DNA of 64,000 bases from Alitta virens (GCA_932294295.1 OW028573.1:71277829-71341828), one strand, 5' to 3'; positions 38,516 to 51,159 are shown, numbered from the stretch's first letter. Made by a program: numbers and translations. The notes: generated by a model from the sequence alone, not told the origin.

Positions 38516-38785
38516 AATGAGTAACTGCATTGTCTCACTTGCGGGAGAAAGGGCATACCATCATTGAATATATGGATGACAGTCTGTGGATTGCTCAGTC
38601 CATTGTGTGACTTTGTTTGACTGTCTGGGTTTGACAGTTCATTCTATTAAGTCTGTTGCTCAGCCATTACAAACTATAGAGTATTATACTTGGCCCCGTT
38701 TGCAAATGTCCGTCCAACTCACACCTGCTAAAAATAGAAAAAAAATATTCACATGGCTCAGGACTTGCTTAGACAATAACCTGTG
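38516..38785 (+). mobile_element. DIRS-like RT fragment with YMDD box
   Basis: One frame reads HLREKGHTIIEYMDDSLWIA near 38536-38597, with the catalytic Asp-Asp pair. Another frame continues with DCLGLTVHSIKSVAQPLQTI near 38625-38675, the segment after the catalytic box in DIRS/Ty3-type RTs. No tyrosine recombinase follows, so the element is 3'-truncated. Confidence 0.7.
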
Positions 38786-38789
38786 ACCA

Positions 38790-41495
38790 TTAAAGATTTA
38801 CCATCTTTCAATCACTCATGCCACAATGTTTATTAAACCTGGAGATTACTCGAAAACAATGCATTGCAGGAATACAAGGGAAATTATGAGGCCGAAATTG
38901 GCCTAGGCAATTAGGTGTGTGCTAGTTTGCAATTGTGCATTCAAACCATCCCCATGGCCTCCAAGCCCCTCTGTGCTCCTCTCCCCATTTCACATTTGGA
39001 AACATTGGCTGGGGGTGCTGAGTGTTTAATGTCACATTGACATATTTTGGCTATGTTTTACAAAATTAGAAAGACAAATTTATTACTGCACCTACATGCT
39101 TAAAACTTTGTCATAATATGTCTAAAATAGTGTAGTGGTGCCTTGCCGTAAATACTATAGAATTTTCAAAATTAGGGCAAAATAGGGAAAATTCCTACTT
39201 TTTCAACCTCCATATAAAAGACACTATTTACCTTACATGAATGAAATTGTATCGATAACATATCTAAATTATAGCATTTTCCCTTTTTAAACTTCATTTT
39301 GATATTCATTCATGCTAATTACAAAATAATGGAAACTCAGAAAAAAATGCTAAAAATTGTGTTAAATTGGGTTTTCGGAGCATAACTCTACCATAAATGC
39401 ACTTACCCTAAAAAAATTGATATGTTATTACTCTATATAGCTTAGCTGTGCATTTTTATATCACATTGACATATCTAAGCTGTGTTTTAATAAGGAAAAT
39501 ATGAAAATTTGGACAGGTAATCTTTCAATCCCTTATATCAATGACTCCAGTAAAATTTAAATGTAACATAAATATCTATTGCATTTCCACTATTGCATTT
39601 TGTTTTCTATCGTGTATTTCACTCAGAAGAAATGACGTTTGCCTGAGGTAGCCCCGGGGACCCATGCGTGAGCTAACACACAGGGTCTTCAATGTCCATA
39701 TACTCGCGCTAATTTGTAGATCACTCCCGGTCGCCTGTAGAGGGCAACATTTTTTAAACATGTTTAAAACATTGGCAGACGTTCTACGAGTGAATTGTTT
39801 ACATTAGTTACGTAACTGGCTCGCGTTTCACTCGGCGAGCGTTTTTTTCTTGCGTTCTACGTACGTAAGACGCTCGGCAGACGTCCGTCGCCCGCCCATC
39901 GTCTTCCCAGCGAGCGATCTATGGGCAATCTATAGTGCCTACGAGTGCCTGACGGATGCTTGGCGACGGACGTTTGGTGAGTGTTTGACAGATGTTTGGT
40001 GAGCATTTGACGGACGTCCGGCAAGCCTTTGACGGACATCCAGAGAGCAATCTCATGGAAACAATTTATATGATTAACAGAGCCATGAGTGAGCGCGTAT
40101 TGCCAATTTTTTACGTAAGTGGTCATACGTAGGTCTGAAACCTGGTTAGACAGAGGCATTTACATTGAAATATTTGCCTAGATTTCTAAGAACATACCAA
40201 GGACTGATTTCAACATCACCGATTTTGACATTATGAAAGGCAGACACTGTGGTTGACATGCTTTCTAGTTGATTCGTCACTGTGCGAATTATTATTTTCC
40301 AAGCCGGCCCCCCCCCCCCCGATCATCTAATTATGAATAATGCACTTGCACATGTGCATAGGAATATTAATAATACGAAGAAATCATAAAATGCAATGTC
40401 AGGCTATGTTATTATTTTGTTATTGACTATTATTAATCATTAAACCTGTGAAGGTAGTCTTAATATTCATTATAATATAATATATACTTTTTCCCACATC
40501 TGTTTCTTCTCCATACTACTCTTACTGATATATACGTGCTCTAGTTGATAATAAATAAAATCAATTTGAAAAAGAATAGGACTTCCTTCGCACAGCAAAA
40601 TTTAGCGAGACCTCGGAACTGATTTAACTTGTGTTATTTTGATAAGCTGTTGGCCATGATGTATCATGCCTACAAATTAATTTTATAATTTATGGTCAAT
40701 CAATTCTTTATCACTATCTTATATGTAATAGAAATGGCATTTAATTGAAAATAGTGTGCACTTGTTATGTAACGATGAACCTGTAAGCTGCACATCAGAT
40801 TTGTGCCAGGCTGCTTTTGGTTGTAGATTAATTTATTTGACATTCATGCTCCAAGACTTGTTTTCTCATTTTCATTTTGAAGAAGTGACAGAAGCAGAAG
40901 AGCCAATGAACCAAACCCAGTTTGAAGATGCTGAATAGATTGTTCTTATCATGTACCCTGAAATTAAACCGTGCAGTTGTTTCATTTCATCTTTTATCAT
41001 GCAGTGTAAATAAATTATTGTATACAGTCATTGTGTCTTCTGATCATTGTCTTGAAGGTAAATATATAATGTCTGCTTGAACAAGTCTCCTAAGATCTGA
41101 GATCCATGGTGTCACATGTGCTATTAAAATGCTCAGTATTGACAGCATGTGAATTTCATCTAATTAGTGGCTACAGCAGTTGAGCTGTATAAGGTGCAGA
41201 CCTGGTCTGAGGAATGATTCTTATCTTGGCTTTGTTTAAATATTGTGAAAATTAGCATTCTCTTTGGTTCTGTTCTATCTCAAATAGACCTCGAAAAAGA
41301 GACATATTGTTAAGAAAATACCTTCATTTTATTGATATGTACAAAAAAAACTGATAAAAGGCTTTTTTGTGACTAGTAAGATGCACAAGAACACATACTG
41401 GTATGCATGGTACATGTTGGACATGGACCAGAATGCTGATTTCATAGTTTCATTAGAGCAGCAAGCCAATAAGCCTACTTAGGGGTTTCTCTGGT
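38790..41495. other. Intergenic stretch with one possible terminal exon
   Basis: Mostly AT-rich with no gene. A small tandem of TTTGACGGACGTCC-type units lies at about 39945-40045, and a poly-C run at 40309-40320. Near 40882 an acceptor-like site precedes a short open end reading VTEAEEPMNQTQFEDAE with a stop, and AATAAA follows near 41008. It could be the last exon of an unseen plus-strand gene, but there is no second exon to support it. Confidence 0.3.
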
Positions 41496-41499
41496 GCAG

Positions 41500-43687
41500 T
41501 CAACTGCATGTTTCACAAAGGGAAATGCGATGCCTTCGGTATCTGCGGCAGGGACAAAACCTGACTTGGAGTTTCTGAAAGCCGGCACAGCTGAGTAATT
41601 TTGGATAAGGCTGTAAATAGCAAGTGCCATTTTCTACATGAAGTGATGGATGGACGGTTGCATTGTCTTCAGTGGAAATGACTTCACATGCAGGAACATC
41701 CCTGAAAAGGGACATAATTAGTGCAGTGTTGTGATACTATATGAAAAACAAATTTATAATTTTATAAGTACCTTCAAGAATTTACCTTTTTAAAAAGGAT
41801 CTTGTATTAACTGAGGAGAAAAGGCTTCTGTCACACAAGTCCTGAAAAATTACACAGAAGTAGTTATTGGCACAATCTTGTCAATAGTGGATTTATCATA
41901 AAGCTTCTTGATATTTTCGCAAGGTCGTTACTTGCAGAATGCTTTAATTCTATAGCTTCCCGCCCTAGATTCTGATTGGTTGAAGCAAGGGGACCCAAGC
42001 AGCAGTGTTTCTAGCGCATTTTAATGTACATTTGATGCCTTATGTTTTTTAGCTTCTTTTATTAAGTAAGTTGTGTTTATTGAATCAAATGACAAAATTA
42101 ATCTTGCACTGGAAAGCAAATTGAGTAATAACAGATGAAGGCAGACTTTTGCATTGTCACAGTTTGAGGTGTTCTGTGGAAATAACTTTACTCAGGAACT
42201 AGGCCTTGCTTCATACCTTCTTGACTGCAGGTTTCGATGCAATCTTGTCCAGGTTTTGAATGTTTGACAATTAGAGACTTCTGAAGCTCAGGATCCTTCA
42301 GAGAAGTGCAAAAATCTTGAAACTTTAGGAAGTAGTTGACTCTTTCAAGATATCCTTCCATAGTAAACTCATATGGTAAAACAGGTTCAACCTACAAAAA
42401 ATCTTAAAAAACAACTGATGATACCTGCCACATTAAGCTGGGGTGACATTTATTTTGCAACACGTACTGTTCTATTGAGTAGAGGAATGGCTTCCAAAAC
42501 CTTGCCAAGATCATTTGTATCCAGTGTAATCACATTGGGAGGTCCTATGTGTTCCTCTGCATATGGAACTTGACTACTTAGCTGAAATGGGAATGTTTGT
42601 TATATTAGACCTATGCATATGAGTCTGTCTTACTTTTACAAGTTAATTACAGGAGCAAAGTAAGAAGTTCACTTGTCACCTTTCTTGATGTGGGTTTGTG
42701 CTCCAGAGGGTTCTGATGGGGTGGTATGGATGGGTTGAGGAATATGAGACCCTTCGCAATGGCCTCCAAGGCACCTGGACCTTCAACCGGGTGACCCACT
42801 CCAATCATCAACTGAAATTTTTAAAATAGCAATTCCAGATCAGTGTCCAGGACCAAAAGATTCACATCCTGGTTGTATGATTTAGTATGAAGCATAGATT
42901 GTGGTTACCTGGCCATAATTATGCTGTATTGCTCTGCAGATGACTGAATGAAAGTGGTGTTTATAAATCTGCATACCTTGGCACTTTGCAGTACTGATGA
43001 ATAATCTGAGGAAGACAGAACACCATGGTTGATGATGAAGTGAGGCAAAAAGGCAAAAGCAAAAAAATGCTAAAGTTGTTGTGGCATGGAGCTCAAAAGA
43101 TCCGCTCAGAGCTCGCAGCATCGGTGCACTGTGCTGAAATGAATAGCAGTAGTTGTGTTAGGGTTGCGGACTGATAGCCAGATTCATATGTGATTAAACT
43201 GTTTGTAAATTGGACAATTCAAGTCAGGCTCATTTACCACAATGTGATTGGCTTCTTTTCCATACACAACTGCTATGTTATGCTTTTCGGCAACTGGTTT
43301 GGTCGGATGGACAACAAAGCCAAGGAACGAGTTGTCAGGAGTACTTGCTGCAAAAAAGAACCTTATTTTTATACAGTTTTACCTGTCATGCATTCACCAC
43401 AAGAGAAAATGCAAATTAAAATGTAAAATTATTTAAACAATGTTTTAGCTCACGATACAATGTGTAAAATTGTTGAAGATGAAGATCAAAAGCATCATGA
43501 ACATCATGTCCTATCAACTCAGCCATTTTTGGGTTGTTGTAAGGGGCTTCAGTGCCATATATGTCTAGTATCCTAAATTTGTTTCTGAAAGAAAAGAAAA
43601 AACTTTATCAGAATTGTGAACTAACAGTATATTACAGTTTATCAAAAACCAGAGTTTGTCTTACTTAATAATGATATAGACAAATAG

Positions 43688-43756
<69 letters not shown>

Positions 43757-44864
43757 CTAAAACTAAAAATACCTGAAGGCTTTCCTAACGCCATCTGACA
43801 TAGCATACATTCCAAAATAGTCCGTGAATATCAGATCTGGGCCATTACTGAAGCAGCCACTGGTGTCCCCCTTGGAGGCAGTGATGAAGGAAAGCCTAGA
43901 AACACCAGTTTTGATCATTGATCATTTGAAGAATTTTCACAGCACTTTAATCAGTTCACATCTTCTGAAGTTTGAAGAAAAAAAGGCTTTATCCCTTCTG
44001 AGATACTTATAAAATCCTAATTTTATCCAAAATGTTATATGAATGCTGTTATCCACTGTCTTGTTTTAAAAAAAAGTCCTAAACATTGACAGCAAAAACG
44101 TGGCTTAATAAATTATTGCCAAAATGCAATGGCCTATTATTACCAAGATAATGAAAGCCTGTCAAAAAATATAAAATTTAATGAAGTGTGCTAACATAGC
44201 TGCAGTTATTTTGATGTTGTGTTGCAAGGTGACATTGTGACCCAAGAGAGCACCAGTTCGCCAAGAGGACCTCCATGCTTAATACTCTCCATCTGGGCAA
44301 AGTTAGTTTGCGTCAACATTGACTCAACAATCCAGGCGAAACCAAAATCTGAAATACAAAGTGTGATATAGGTAATGCATAATAAGAAAGTCACCTCCCA
44401 GTGTTGCGTAATATAGTTATTTTTGATAAATGAATATGATTTCACACAGGAAGGAAACTCACTTCCAACTGCTCGCGGCTTTGCATAAAATGATCAGCAA
44501 GCAATTGGTCAGCAGCCGTAATCCAATCAGGCCACTGATTGAGGATGCGATATCTCATCCACTTCCAGTGATAGGTGGTTGCCATGGCATCCATCAAGTC
44601 TTCAGGAGACATCTGAATTTCTGCCATTTTATGTCTTTTTGTTGCATTAGAAGTCCATGAAGATGCCAATTTCAACTGAAATTGAGGGCATGCTGGTGTT
44701 TTTTAAATGAGCAACCATGTAATGATGGTGATTTAGCTATTGTGTTACAAGGGCTTGCAATAAGGGGGATAATATATATAATATATATACTATGTTAATT
44801 TAGTAGTCAGTCTCTCCCTTTACCTTTTCTTGAGCGATGACATCTGGAAGAGCCTTGAATTCCC
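41500..44864 (-). pseudogene. MGAT5: MGAT5-type N-acetylglucosaminyltransferase, frame-broken
   Basis: Exons on the minus strand: 44824-44864, 44463-44675, about 44200-44348, 43773-43895, 43454-43584, 43238-43347, 42977-43133, 42680-42811, 42468-42581, 42217-42391, 41786-41841 and 41500-41701. They spell a Golgi beta-1,6-GlcNAc-transferase V (MGAT5/MGAT5B) C-terminal region: RILDIYGTEAPYNN, QQFYTLY, TPDNSFLGFVV, NHGVLSSSDYSSV, VEGPGALEAIAKGLIFLNP, KPTSRK, VPYAEEHIGPPN, PYEFTMEGYLERV and a Cys-rich tail CPCRRYRRHRISLCETC. Frame breaks are visible near 44315-44345, near 44245, in a T7 run (43061-43067), and at a TG repeat near 41830. The gene is either a pseudogene that keeps its introns or suffers assembly indels. 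The N-terminal membrane anchor is not found; small possible exons lie at 46296-46329 and about 46400-46470. Confidence 0.8.
43690..43753. repeat. (TA)n microsatellite
   Basis: More than 30 uninterrupted TA dinucleotides in an MGAT5-like intron. Confidence 0.95.
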
Positions 44865-45077
44865 CTGATGAAAGAATAGTACAACAAAATATAGCTTACT
44901 TATATCTATCTGTCAAAGACTCAATATTAACTACTGTTGCATTAAGTCTAAGTTTGGTTTTAGTCAACTAAACGACTGAAGCCAACTGCCTGCACCTGAA
45001 AGTAAATACTTATACTGCAATCAAACTTCAAAAGTTTCTTCTCATCGCAAAATATCACAACCTGCACCATATTGAAA

Positions 45078-45790
45078 TTACTACCATTCACAGTGGGATG
45101 GATGTGCAAATAGCTACCATCCACAGTGGAATGGATGAGTAAATGGCTACCATCCACAGTGGGATAGATTTGCATAATGCTACCATCCACAGTGGGGTGG
45201 ATATGGATATGTAAAATGCTACCATCCACAGTGGGATGGATGTGTAAAATGCTACCATTCACAAATAAATGTGCAAAATACTACCATCCAAAAGTGGGAT
45301 GGATGTGTATAAAATCCTACCATCCAAAGTGGGATGGTTGTGTAAAAAACTACCATCCACAAATGAATGTGCAAAATACTACCATCCACAGTAGGATGGA
45401 TGTTTTAAATGCTACTATCCATACAGGGATTGATATGTAAAATACTACCATCCACATCTTCCGAGAGCAAGGCCTCCTACGCATGACTCTGTTGGGCAGC
45501 CTTGCTAGAAATGGGCTGTTTTTAGCTGGTTATGCATATCAATCTGACCTTCCACAGTGGAATGGATATGAGAATGCTTTAATCTACAGTAGGATGGATT
45601 GTGTACAATGCTATCAACAATGGGATAAATGTGTAAAATGCTACCATCTACAGTGGGATGAATGTGTCAAATACTACCATCCACGGTAGGATCAACGTCA
45701 ATGCTACCATCCACAGGTGAGTGCATGTTAAAATGCTACCATCCACAGTGAGATAAAACTGTTAAAATACTACCGTACACACAGACTTTT
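45078..45790. repeat. Palindromic minisatellite, unit about 33-39 bp
   Basis: About 16-18 units of CTACCATCCACAGTGGGATGGATGTGTAAAATG type, degenerating toward the ends. Each good unit contains the hairpin-forming core CCATCC...GGATGG. An unrelated segment at about 45465-45550 interrupts the array. The His/Pro/Thr/Val repeat ORFs on both strands are translations of the array. Confidence 0.9.
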
Positions 45791-45799
45791 TGATTACAT

Positions 45800-47095
45800 G
45801 TAACAGCTGCAGCTGAATGGAGTTTTGCCAATTCACCAAATCTGATTGTTTAGGCCAACCATTTAAAGTTTGGAATCAGCCTGTCTACATATAATAAGGG
45901 CTTGTTCAAATCCTAGACCAGCACAGCTGCCAAATACAAAGCACCTTTAATCAGTTGTGCTTCTTAAAGTATTGTAGTTTTTCAGACAAAAATGTAGTAG
46001 CGGTTTATTTGTATATCCCATATATTTTTTTTACAATTTATCAAACAAAAGGGTTAATCACTTTTCACAATTATAGAATATAGAGCCTGAAATCAGTTGA
46101 CATAAAAAAATGGAATGTTACAGAAGTGAAAAGACTTGATATGACGGTCAAGATAGTCATTCTTTTACTAACTCCATCTACGGCATGGTACAGCCCAGAC
46201 AACCTGTCACTGAATCAGTTGCTTGCTGCTGCATGCTGTCTTCCAGTGCAATACATGTAGGCCTACAAGATCGACTTGTCATTAGAATGTCTCACCTGAG
46301 CACATTGTTTGTAGTGGAAGGTCATTCACCTGAATAAAGTAAACACTAATGAATGGCACCCTCTATATGGCAATAAAACATTCTGAGTCTCACCTGGTGG
46401 ACAGCGGTTGAACAAGGCATTTAGACTGAAGTAAATCACGAGATAGTAGTTGATGTCGTTGATACACAATCTGTCTTATTTATCTATGTATCTACTATCA
46501 GGGATTTTAAGGCCCTTCGACTTCTATCTTGTATGACTTTTCAAATATTCCACGGTTACATAGTCTATGAAAAATTTCAAAGTGCCTGAGTAGCTGTCTA
46601 CATAAAACCATAGTTTTAACTTTTTTGTTAATTTTTCCAAAATATACCTTCCAATAGTGGAAAATTGTCAAAATTAGCAGGTGTATCTACAAAATAGCAA
46701 AACTCCGGATATATTCAAATTCATATCTCGAAAACTACGGGGAGCTAGGTCATAACATTTTGCATGTGACCATCATTTATATATAGGTACCTAGAAAAAA
46801 TAATTATGAAAATCGAAGACAGTCACCCGGGAAGACCCAGGAATTTCAGACCCAATGTATGTTTTTGACTAAAATTTAGAAGAATTAATTAAGCTGGTGT
46901 CATCATCACAGATACAACAGAACAGGAACAAGGGATCAGCATTTAGTAAATTCACTGTCAAACTTCTTAAAAATGAAACAACAAAAACTGAACTTTGAAT
47001 CTTTTTATTCCCTACCCGCACAATCAACAAAGATACCAATTACAAACAAAGTGAGTAAAATTAATGAACATGTTTTACATTGATTAACGTAGAAG
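45800..47095. other. Upstream region of the MGAT5-like locus
   Basis: Two short minus-strand segments have good splice signals. 46296-46329 is a 34-base exon candidate between TTATTCAG and GTGAGA. About 46400-46470 ends CCACCAG before GTGAGA. Their joint phase does not give a clean ORF into the 44.8-kb exon, so I do not claim them as coding. The rest shows nothing. Confidence 0.3.
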
Positions 47096-47099
47096 TGAT

Positions 47100-48540
47100 A
47101 GATATATATAGATTTTATTGACATGTAAAATATCATAAATGATACATATGTCATTCAGTTAAAAGATAACATGAAAGAGACATTAATGTAAGTACAGAAA
47201 GCAATAAAATGTCAATAATCAAGGTTCCAGCCACCAAGTTAACTTATAATACGTGTTTAAAATCCACATACACAATAGAAAAAAATACAAGCCGCTAATA
47301 AAAACATTTCACTCTCAAAGTCCAAAACATGACAAGCACATCATAACTAATAAACTAATAAACTAAATTAATAACTGTGTGGATACAGGAGATGGTTTTC
47401 TCTACACATCAGCTTGAAGGAGAAACTTTCCTAAACTAATTAATAACTCAGGTTCCTTGTTTGTCATTATTGCTGTAAACTTAGTTATATCATCTAGAGA
47501 CAAGAAGTTGTTAATAAATTTAGTTGCATTCAAAAAAAGGTTAACACGGTGTTGCTCATTACCAGGACAGACAATCAAACAGTGAATTTCGTCTTCTACA
47601 AAGTTTAACGTACACTTTTCACATATTCTATTTGGAGCAGGAATTATTGGTTTATGGTGTCGACCTGTTTCAATCTTCAGGCTATGTGAACTTGTCCTAA
47701 ATCTAGCTATTTTAGTTAACACTTTGCGAATTTGTTGCAATTCAAGATAAGGTTCTATTCTACAATCAGTTTTAAATAGTTTATATGTCCTAAGTTTTGG
47801 TTGTTGTGAACTGTCATTTATTGCATTTATAAGTCGCTCATGTTCGGCTTCATAGAGTCTTAGTTTCACTGTGTTAGAGATATTATCAATGTCAAAGTTT
47901 CTGAGGTTACTAATATCATATTCAATGGTGCAGTTATTTAATACATGACACACTTTACTGAACCAGTTATTTCCATTTACTGCATTCCCATAAATTTCCT
48001 TCTGAACATTTAAACATTTCTTAAGTAAACTGTCATCAGGTGCTCTTTCCAATCTTATCCAGTAATTCACCATTCTAATTTTCTGTCTGACATGCAATGG
48101 GAATCTACCTGTTTCACCATAGACTGCTAAAGATGGTGTTTGTTTTCTTACTCCTAATATGTTTTTAAGATATGCAAGTTGCAAATTTTCTAATTCAGGC
48201 ATAGATTTTTCACTTGTCCATATTTCACTATTGTACTCCAGGATAGGTAAAATATAGGTATCAAACATTCGAAGAGATAGTATGGGATCGATTTTTCCTA
48301 ATGCTTGTTTTGAATCACCTTGCAGTGCAAAGAGCGCTTTATGAGCTTGTGTTGAGAGGTATTCCGTCATCTTGCTATGTATTCTACGCTTATTAGTAAG
48401 CATATGGCCAAGATATTTGAAGCTGTCAACATTTACTAGTTTTTCCCCATTACAGAAGAAGGTGCTTATTGCTTTGTTACCAATCTGCATCACTTTGGTT
48501 TTACTAACATTTACAATAAGGTGCCATTTTTTTACAGTAA
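47100..48540 (-). mobile_element. 5'-truncated LINE, intact C-terminal frame of 363 codons
   Basis: The frame 48493-47402 (minus) covers the RT thumb and C-terminal region of a non-LTR retrotransposon: VNVDSFKYLGHML near the start, LPILEYNSEIWTSEK, the LKNILGVRKQTPSLAVYGET block, LTKIARFRTSSHSLKIE, then a Cys/His motif CEKCTLNFVEDEIHCLIVCP. It ends in SLGKFLLQADV. The catalytic RT core is missing. The 3' UTR runs to about 47100 and shares blocks with the copy at 9.1-9.7 kb. The undamaged frame implies a fairly recent insertion. Confidence 0.85.
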
Positions 48541-48650
48541 TTATGAAGTGAATTTATACTAGAGTAGATAGAGTGGATCCAGCCCCACTAACATTGTACT
48601 AGATTTGCATTCATACCTTTACATTACATCTCAGGATGCAGAATGCATTT

Positions 48651-49846
48651 TTAATTTTGTTTGCCTGGTCCCAGATTAGGCGTCCTGTTCTTGACAATCC
48701 TCTTTGTGTTGGATCCGGAGGGGTAGTCAGTCAGTGCATCTGATGCAGTGGGCCAGTATGAAAAGTGGTTCTCGTCCCTGTACCATTTAACTGCAAACAA
48801 TACATGAAGATAATACCCAAGTAATTAATGATGTATGCTCTAAACATGTTACACAAAACACAGGCATCAACAATGTCGGTCTTAAGGGTCCATTTTGTAT
48901 ATAACATGTTTAAGGTTTGAGTGTAGTGTAGAAAATGTTTGCTTAGTATAAGGACACTAGCATGGCTAGTAATGCTTGCTTGCATTGCTTTGAAATTTGA
49001 CAATTTTTATCTGTAGCAAAAGTTTGTACCATATTTAATATATTTCAGTGTGTTTACAATATGATGTGAAATTTTAAGCAGGAAATGGCTTTATATAGGC
49101 TTTGGTCAGTCTCTTCAGTTCAAGCATACACATGTGTTGTACATGTACATGGTATCTGTTACGATGTTCCATGTGGCTTAACAGGTACAAAGTGGGTCAC
49201 TCACTCGTCTTCTCCAAGCCTTCCTCCCAAGAGACCTCAGGCTGCCATCCCAGCATCATCAGTTTGTTTGAGTTGAGGGGATACCGAGGGTCATTGAACG
49301 GGCGGTCCTGCACAAACTCCATCCAGGACTTGACTGCCTTGTCATCCACTACACCCTTCATCTGCTCAGAGGAGAATGCCACCATGAAAACTTATATGAA
49401 CAATGTTTCAGTCAAATTAACCACCGCTTAATATATTTTATGACCTACCTTCTTGATGAGGGTCTTGGCCAGTTCCATGACAGAAATCTCAGTGTCCGTT
49501 CCTATGTTGTAGATTTCTCCTGGTGTGCCATTGTGAGTGATGACATCAAATGCAGCTGCCACATCAGTCACATAAATGAAGTTCCTGATGGCCTCGCCTT
49601 TGCCATGGATGAAGCTGGATGGTGAAATGAGGACTTCACATTAATCGAAAAATTCTCAGAATATACCTATGCATATGTGGGAGTTCTGTTGACCTGGGTT
49701 ATGAGTACATGTACTCCAATTATTGAACTGCCATTTACTTACCACTTCCTGTCTCTGTGTAGCAATGATATGAACTTGGGGATGACACCCTCTGGGTACT
49801 GTTGAGGTCCATATACATTGTTGCCCCGGGTGATGATTACTGGAAA
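48651..49846 (-). CDS. TGDS: dTDP-glucose 4,6-dehydratase-like, C-terminal four exons
   Basis: Exons on the minus strand: 49743-49846, 49449-49614, 49205-49361 and 48651-48790. All junctions are GT-AG and in phase, ending at a TAA. They encode the C-terminal half of an extended short-chain dehydrogenase (RmlB/TGDS type): [99 protein letters not shown], then a [12 protein letters not shown] end. RNNxYGPxQYPE and 'GxIYNIGTxxE' are family signatures. The NAD-binding N-terminal half (GGxGFIGS and the catalytic YxxxK) should lie upstream, above 49850, but I cannot find it. A SINE, an RT scrap and a large inverted-repeat element occupy that side. The gene may continue across them or be truncated. 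Confidence 0.85.
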
Positions 49847-50078
49847 CTGCACAAAGTAAATTGAAATTGATAAGAAACTGGTTGCATCATGTTTTCATCA
49901 ACAGAGATTTCAAATGTGACATAACATCAAACAGATTATCAGAAAACAGTTAGGATTGACAAAAAATATTGCAAAGTATCAAAATAATAGATATCAATCT
50001 GGTGTGGATGGGGCATCTCTTTGACAGTTTTTTTATTCTCCCCTGGTACAAAAATGTGTCACTGATTATTATTGCACT

Positions 50079-50262
50079 GTGGTGGTGGTGGATTAGGGCT
50101 TTACGTCCTGTATTTGTGCACCTGATGGGCTAATTAGGACAAGTAGGGACCATGGCAATGAGACGAAGGATGAAACAGCCATCCAACAAAGGCTCGACCA
50201 GGAATTGAACCTGGGTGGTTAGAAGCTGAGCGCGCTACCACTGAGCTAGACCCCCACCCTTA
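50079..50262 (-). mobile_element. tRNA-derived SINE with 15-bp target duplications
   Basis: Read on the minus strand from 50262, it starts GGGGGTCTAGCTCAGTGGTA, a tRNA head with A box TAGCTCAGTGG, followed by a B box GGTTCAATTCC. A non-tRNA body then runs to a CCACCACCACCAC tail. It is bounded by the identical 15-mer GATTATTATTGCACT at 50064-50078 and 50263-50277. Perfect duplications mean a recent insertion. The anticodon arm is too altered for a working tRNA. Confidence 0.9.
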
Positions 50263-50869
50263 GATTATTATTGCACTAATGGAAGCTCTATCTCTCAATG
50301 CTACTGATCTTTATAGCGCAGTCGCTTAACATGACCAACTGCCAGAGGCAGACATAATGAGATAAGGCTTGGAGTCCACATGTTCCATATTTACCACATT
50401 GGTGGGGTCTGTATTAGGCAGCACCATTTTAATGTATCATGCCCTTAGGCTAGACCTTCAGAGGGAGCCAATAAGAGACTCATGCCTTAATCACTGGGCC
50501 ACCCAGCTGCTCTTTTAATGAGATTTTGAGTGGAAAAGGTACAGGGAGAAATAGGTTCAAATGTTGGGTTCTTTAGACCAACCTATCATGGAGTATAATA
50601 TTACTGTTCGATGGCTATGTTAAAAGCATGAGGGCGTGATCTTAATATGGTCAATTTCATTTAGTTAATGACAGATATCAGAGAACCAAAGTAAACTAGA
50701 ATGCACAGGTGTAAATTGCATAATATAATAGGGGACAGCATAACAGAATTGGCGACAGCGCAATACAACGGTACGTAGTATGTAGGTTAGTGATAACAAA
50801 AACTCCCCCCCCCCCTCGGGGGGCAGAGCTAATAATCATAGAAGTTAATGGACACCTATTAATATAAAG

Positions 50870-51153
50870 GCATCCCTCAGGGTTCTATATTAGGCCCTGT
50901 AATGTTCAATTTATTCATCAATGATATTTTGCATGCCCTGTGCAATTCTACTTTATATAATTATGCTGATAAAAATGTTATATGTTGTACTACTAATTCG
51001 CCAGAGTCTTTAAAACTATTATTAGAACATACTCGATTTCTTTCTGAAAATATCAGCGAAGTTAATGTCTTGCTTAGAATGTGTAATACTCTTGATCTTG
51101 AAACCAAACTTAATATGTCAAGGACAATATTTTGTATTTGTTTTTACGTATAG
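50870..51153 (+). mobile_element. LINE RT fragment (CR1-like)
   Basis: The frame runs GIPQGSILGPVMFNLFINDI, then LYNYADKNVICCTT. The catalytic box reads YADK in place of YADD, so this scrap could not be active. The fragment covers about 90 residues and stops abruptly near 51153. Confidence 0.75.
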
Positions 51154-51159
51154 CCGTGT

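Noticed and set aside
40882..40938. Short acidic terminal exon VTEAEEPMNQTQFEDAE
   Set aside because: Plausible acceptor and downstream polyadenylation signal, but no partner exon or family could be found, so it is only mentioned in the intergenic entry.
44960..45440. His-Pro-Thr-Val-Asp-Gly-Ser repeat ORF
   Set aside because: Translation of the palindromic minisatellite; units vary in length and the frame is not conserved.
50079..50262. Functional tRNA gene on the minus strand
   Set aside because: Boxes A and B are good, but the body extends beyond the tRNA into a SINE with target duplications, and the stems do not pair properly.
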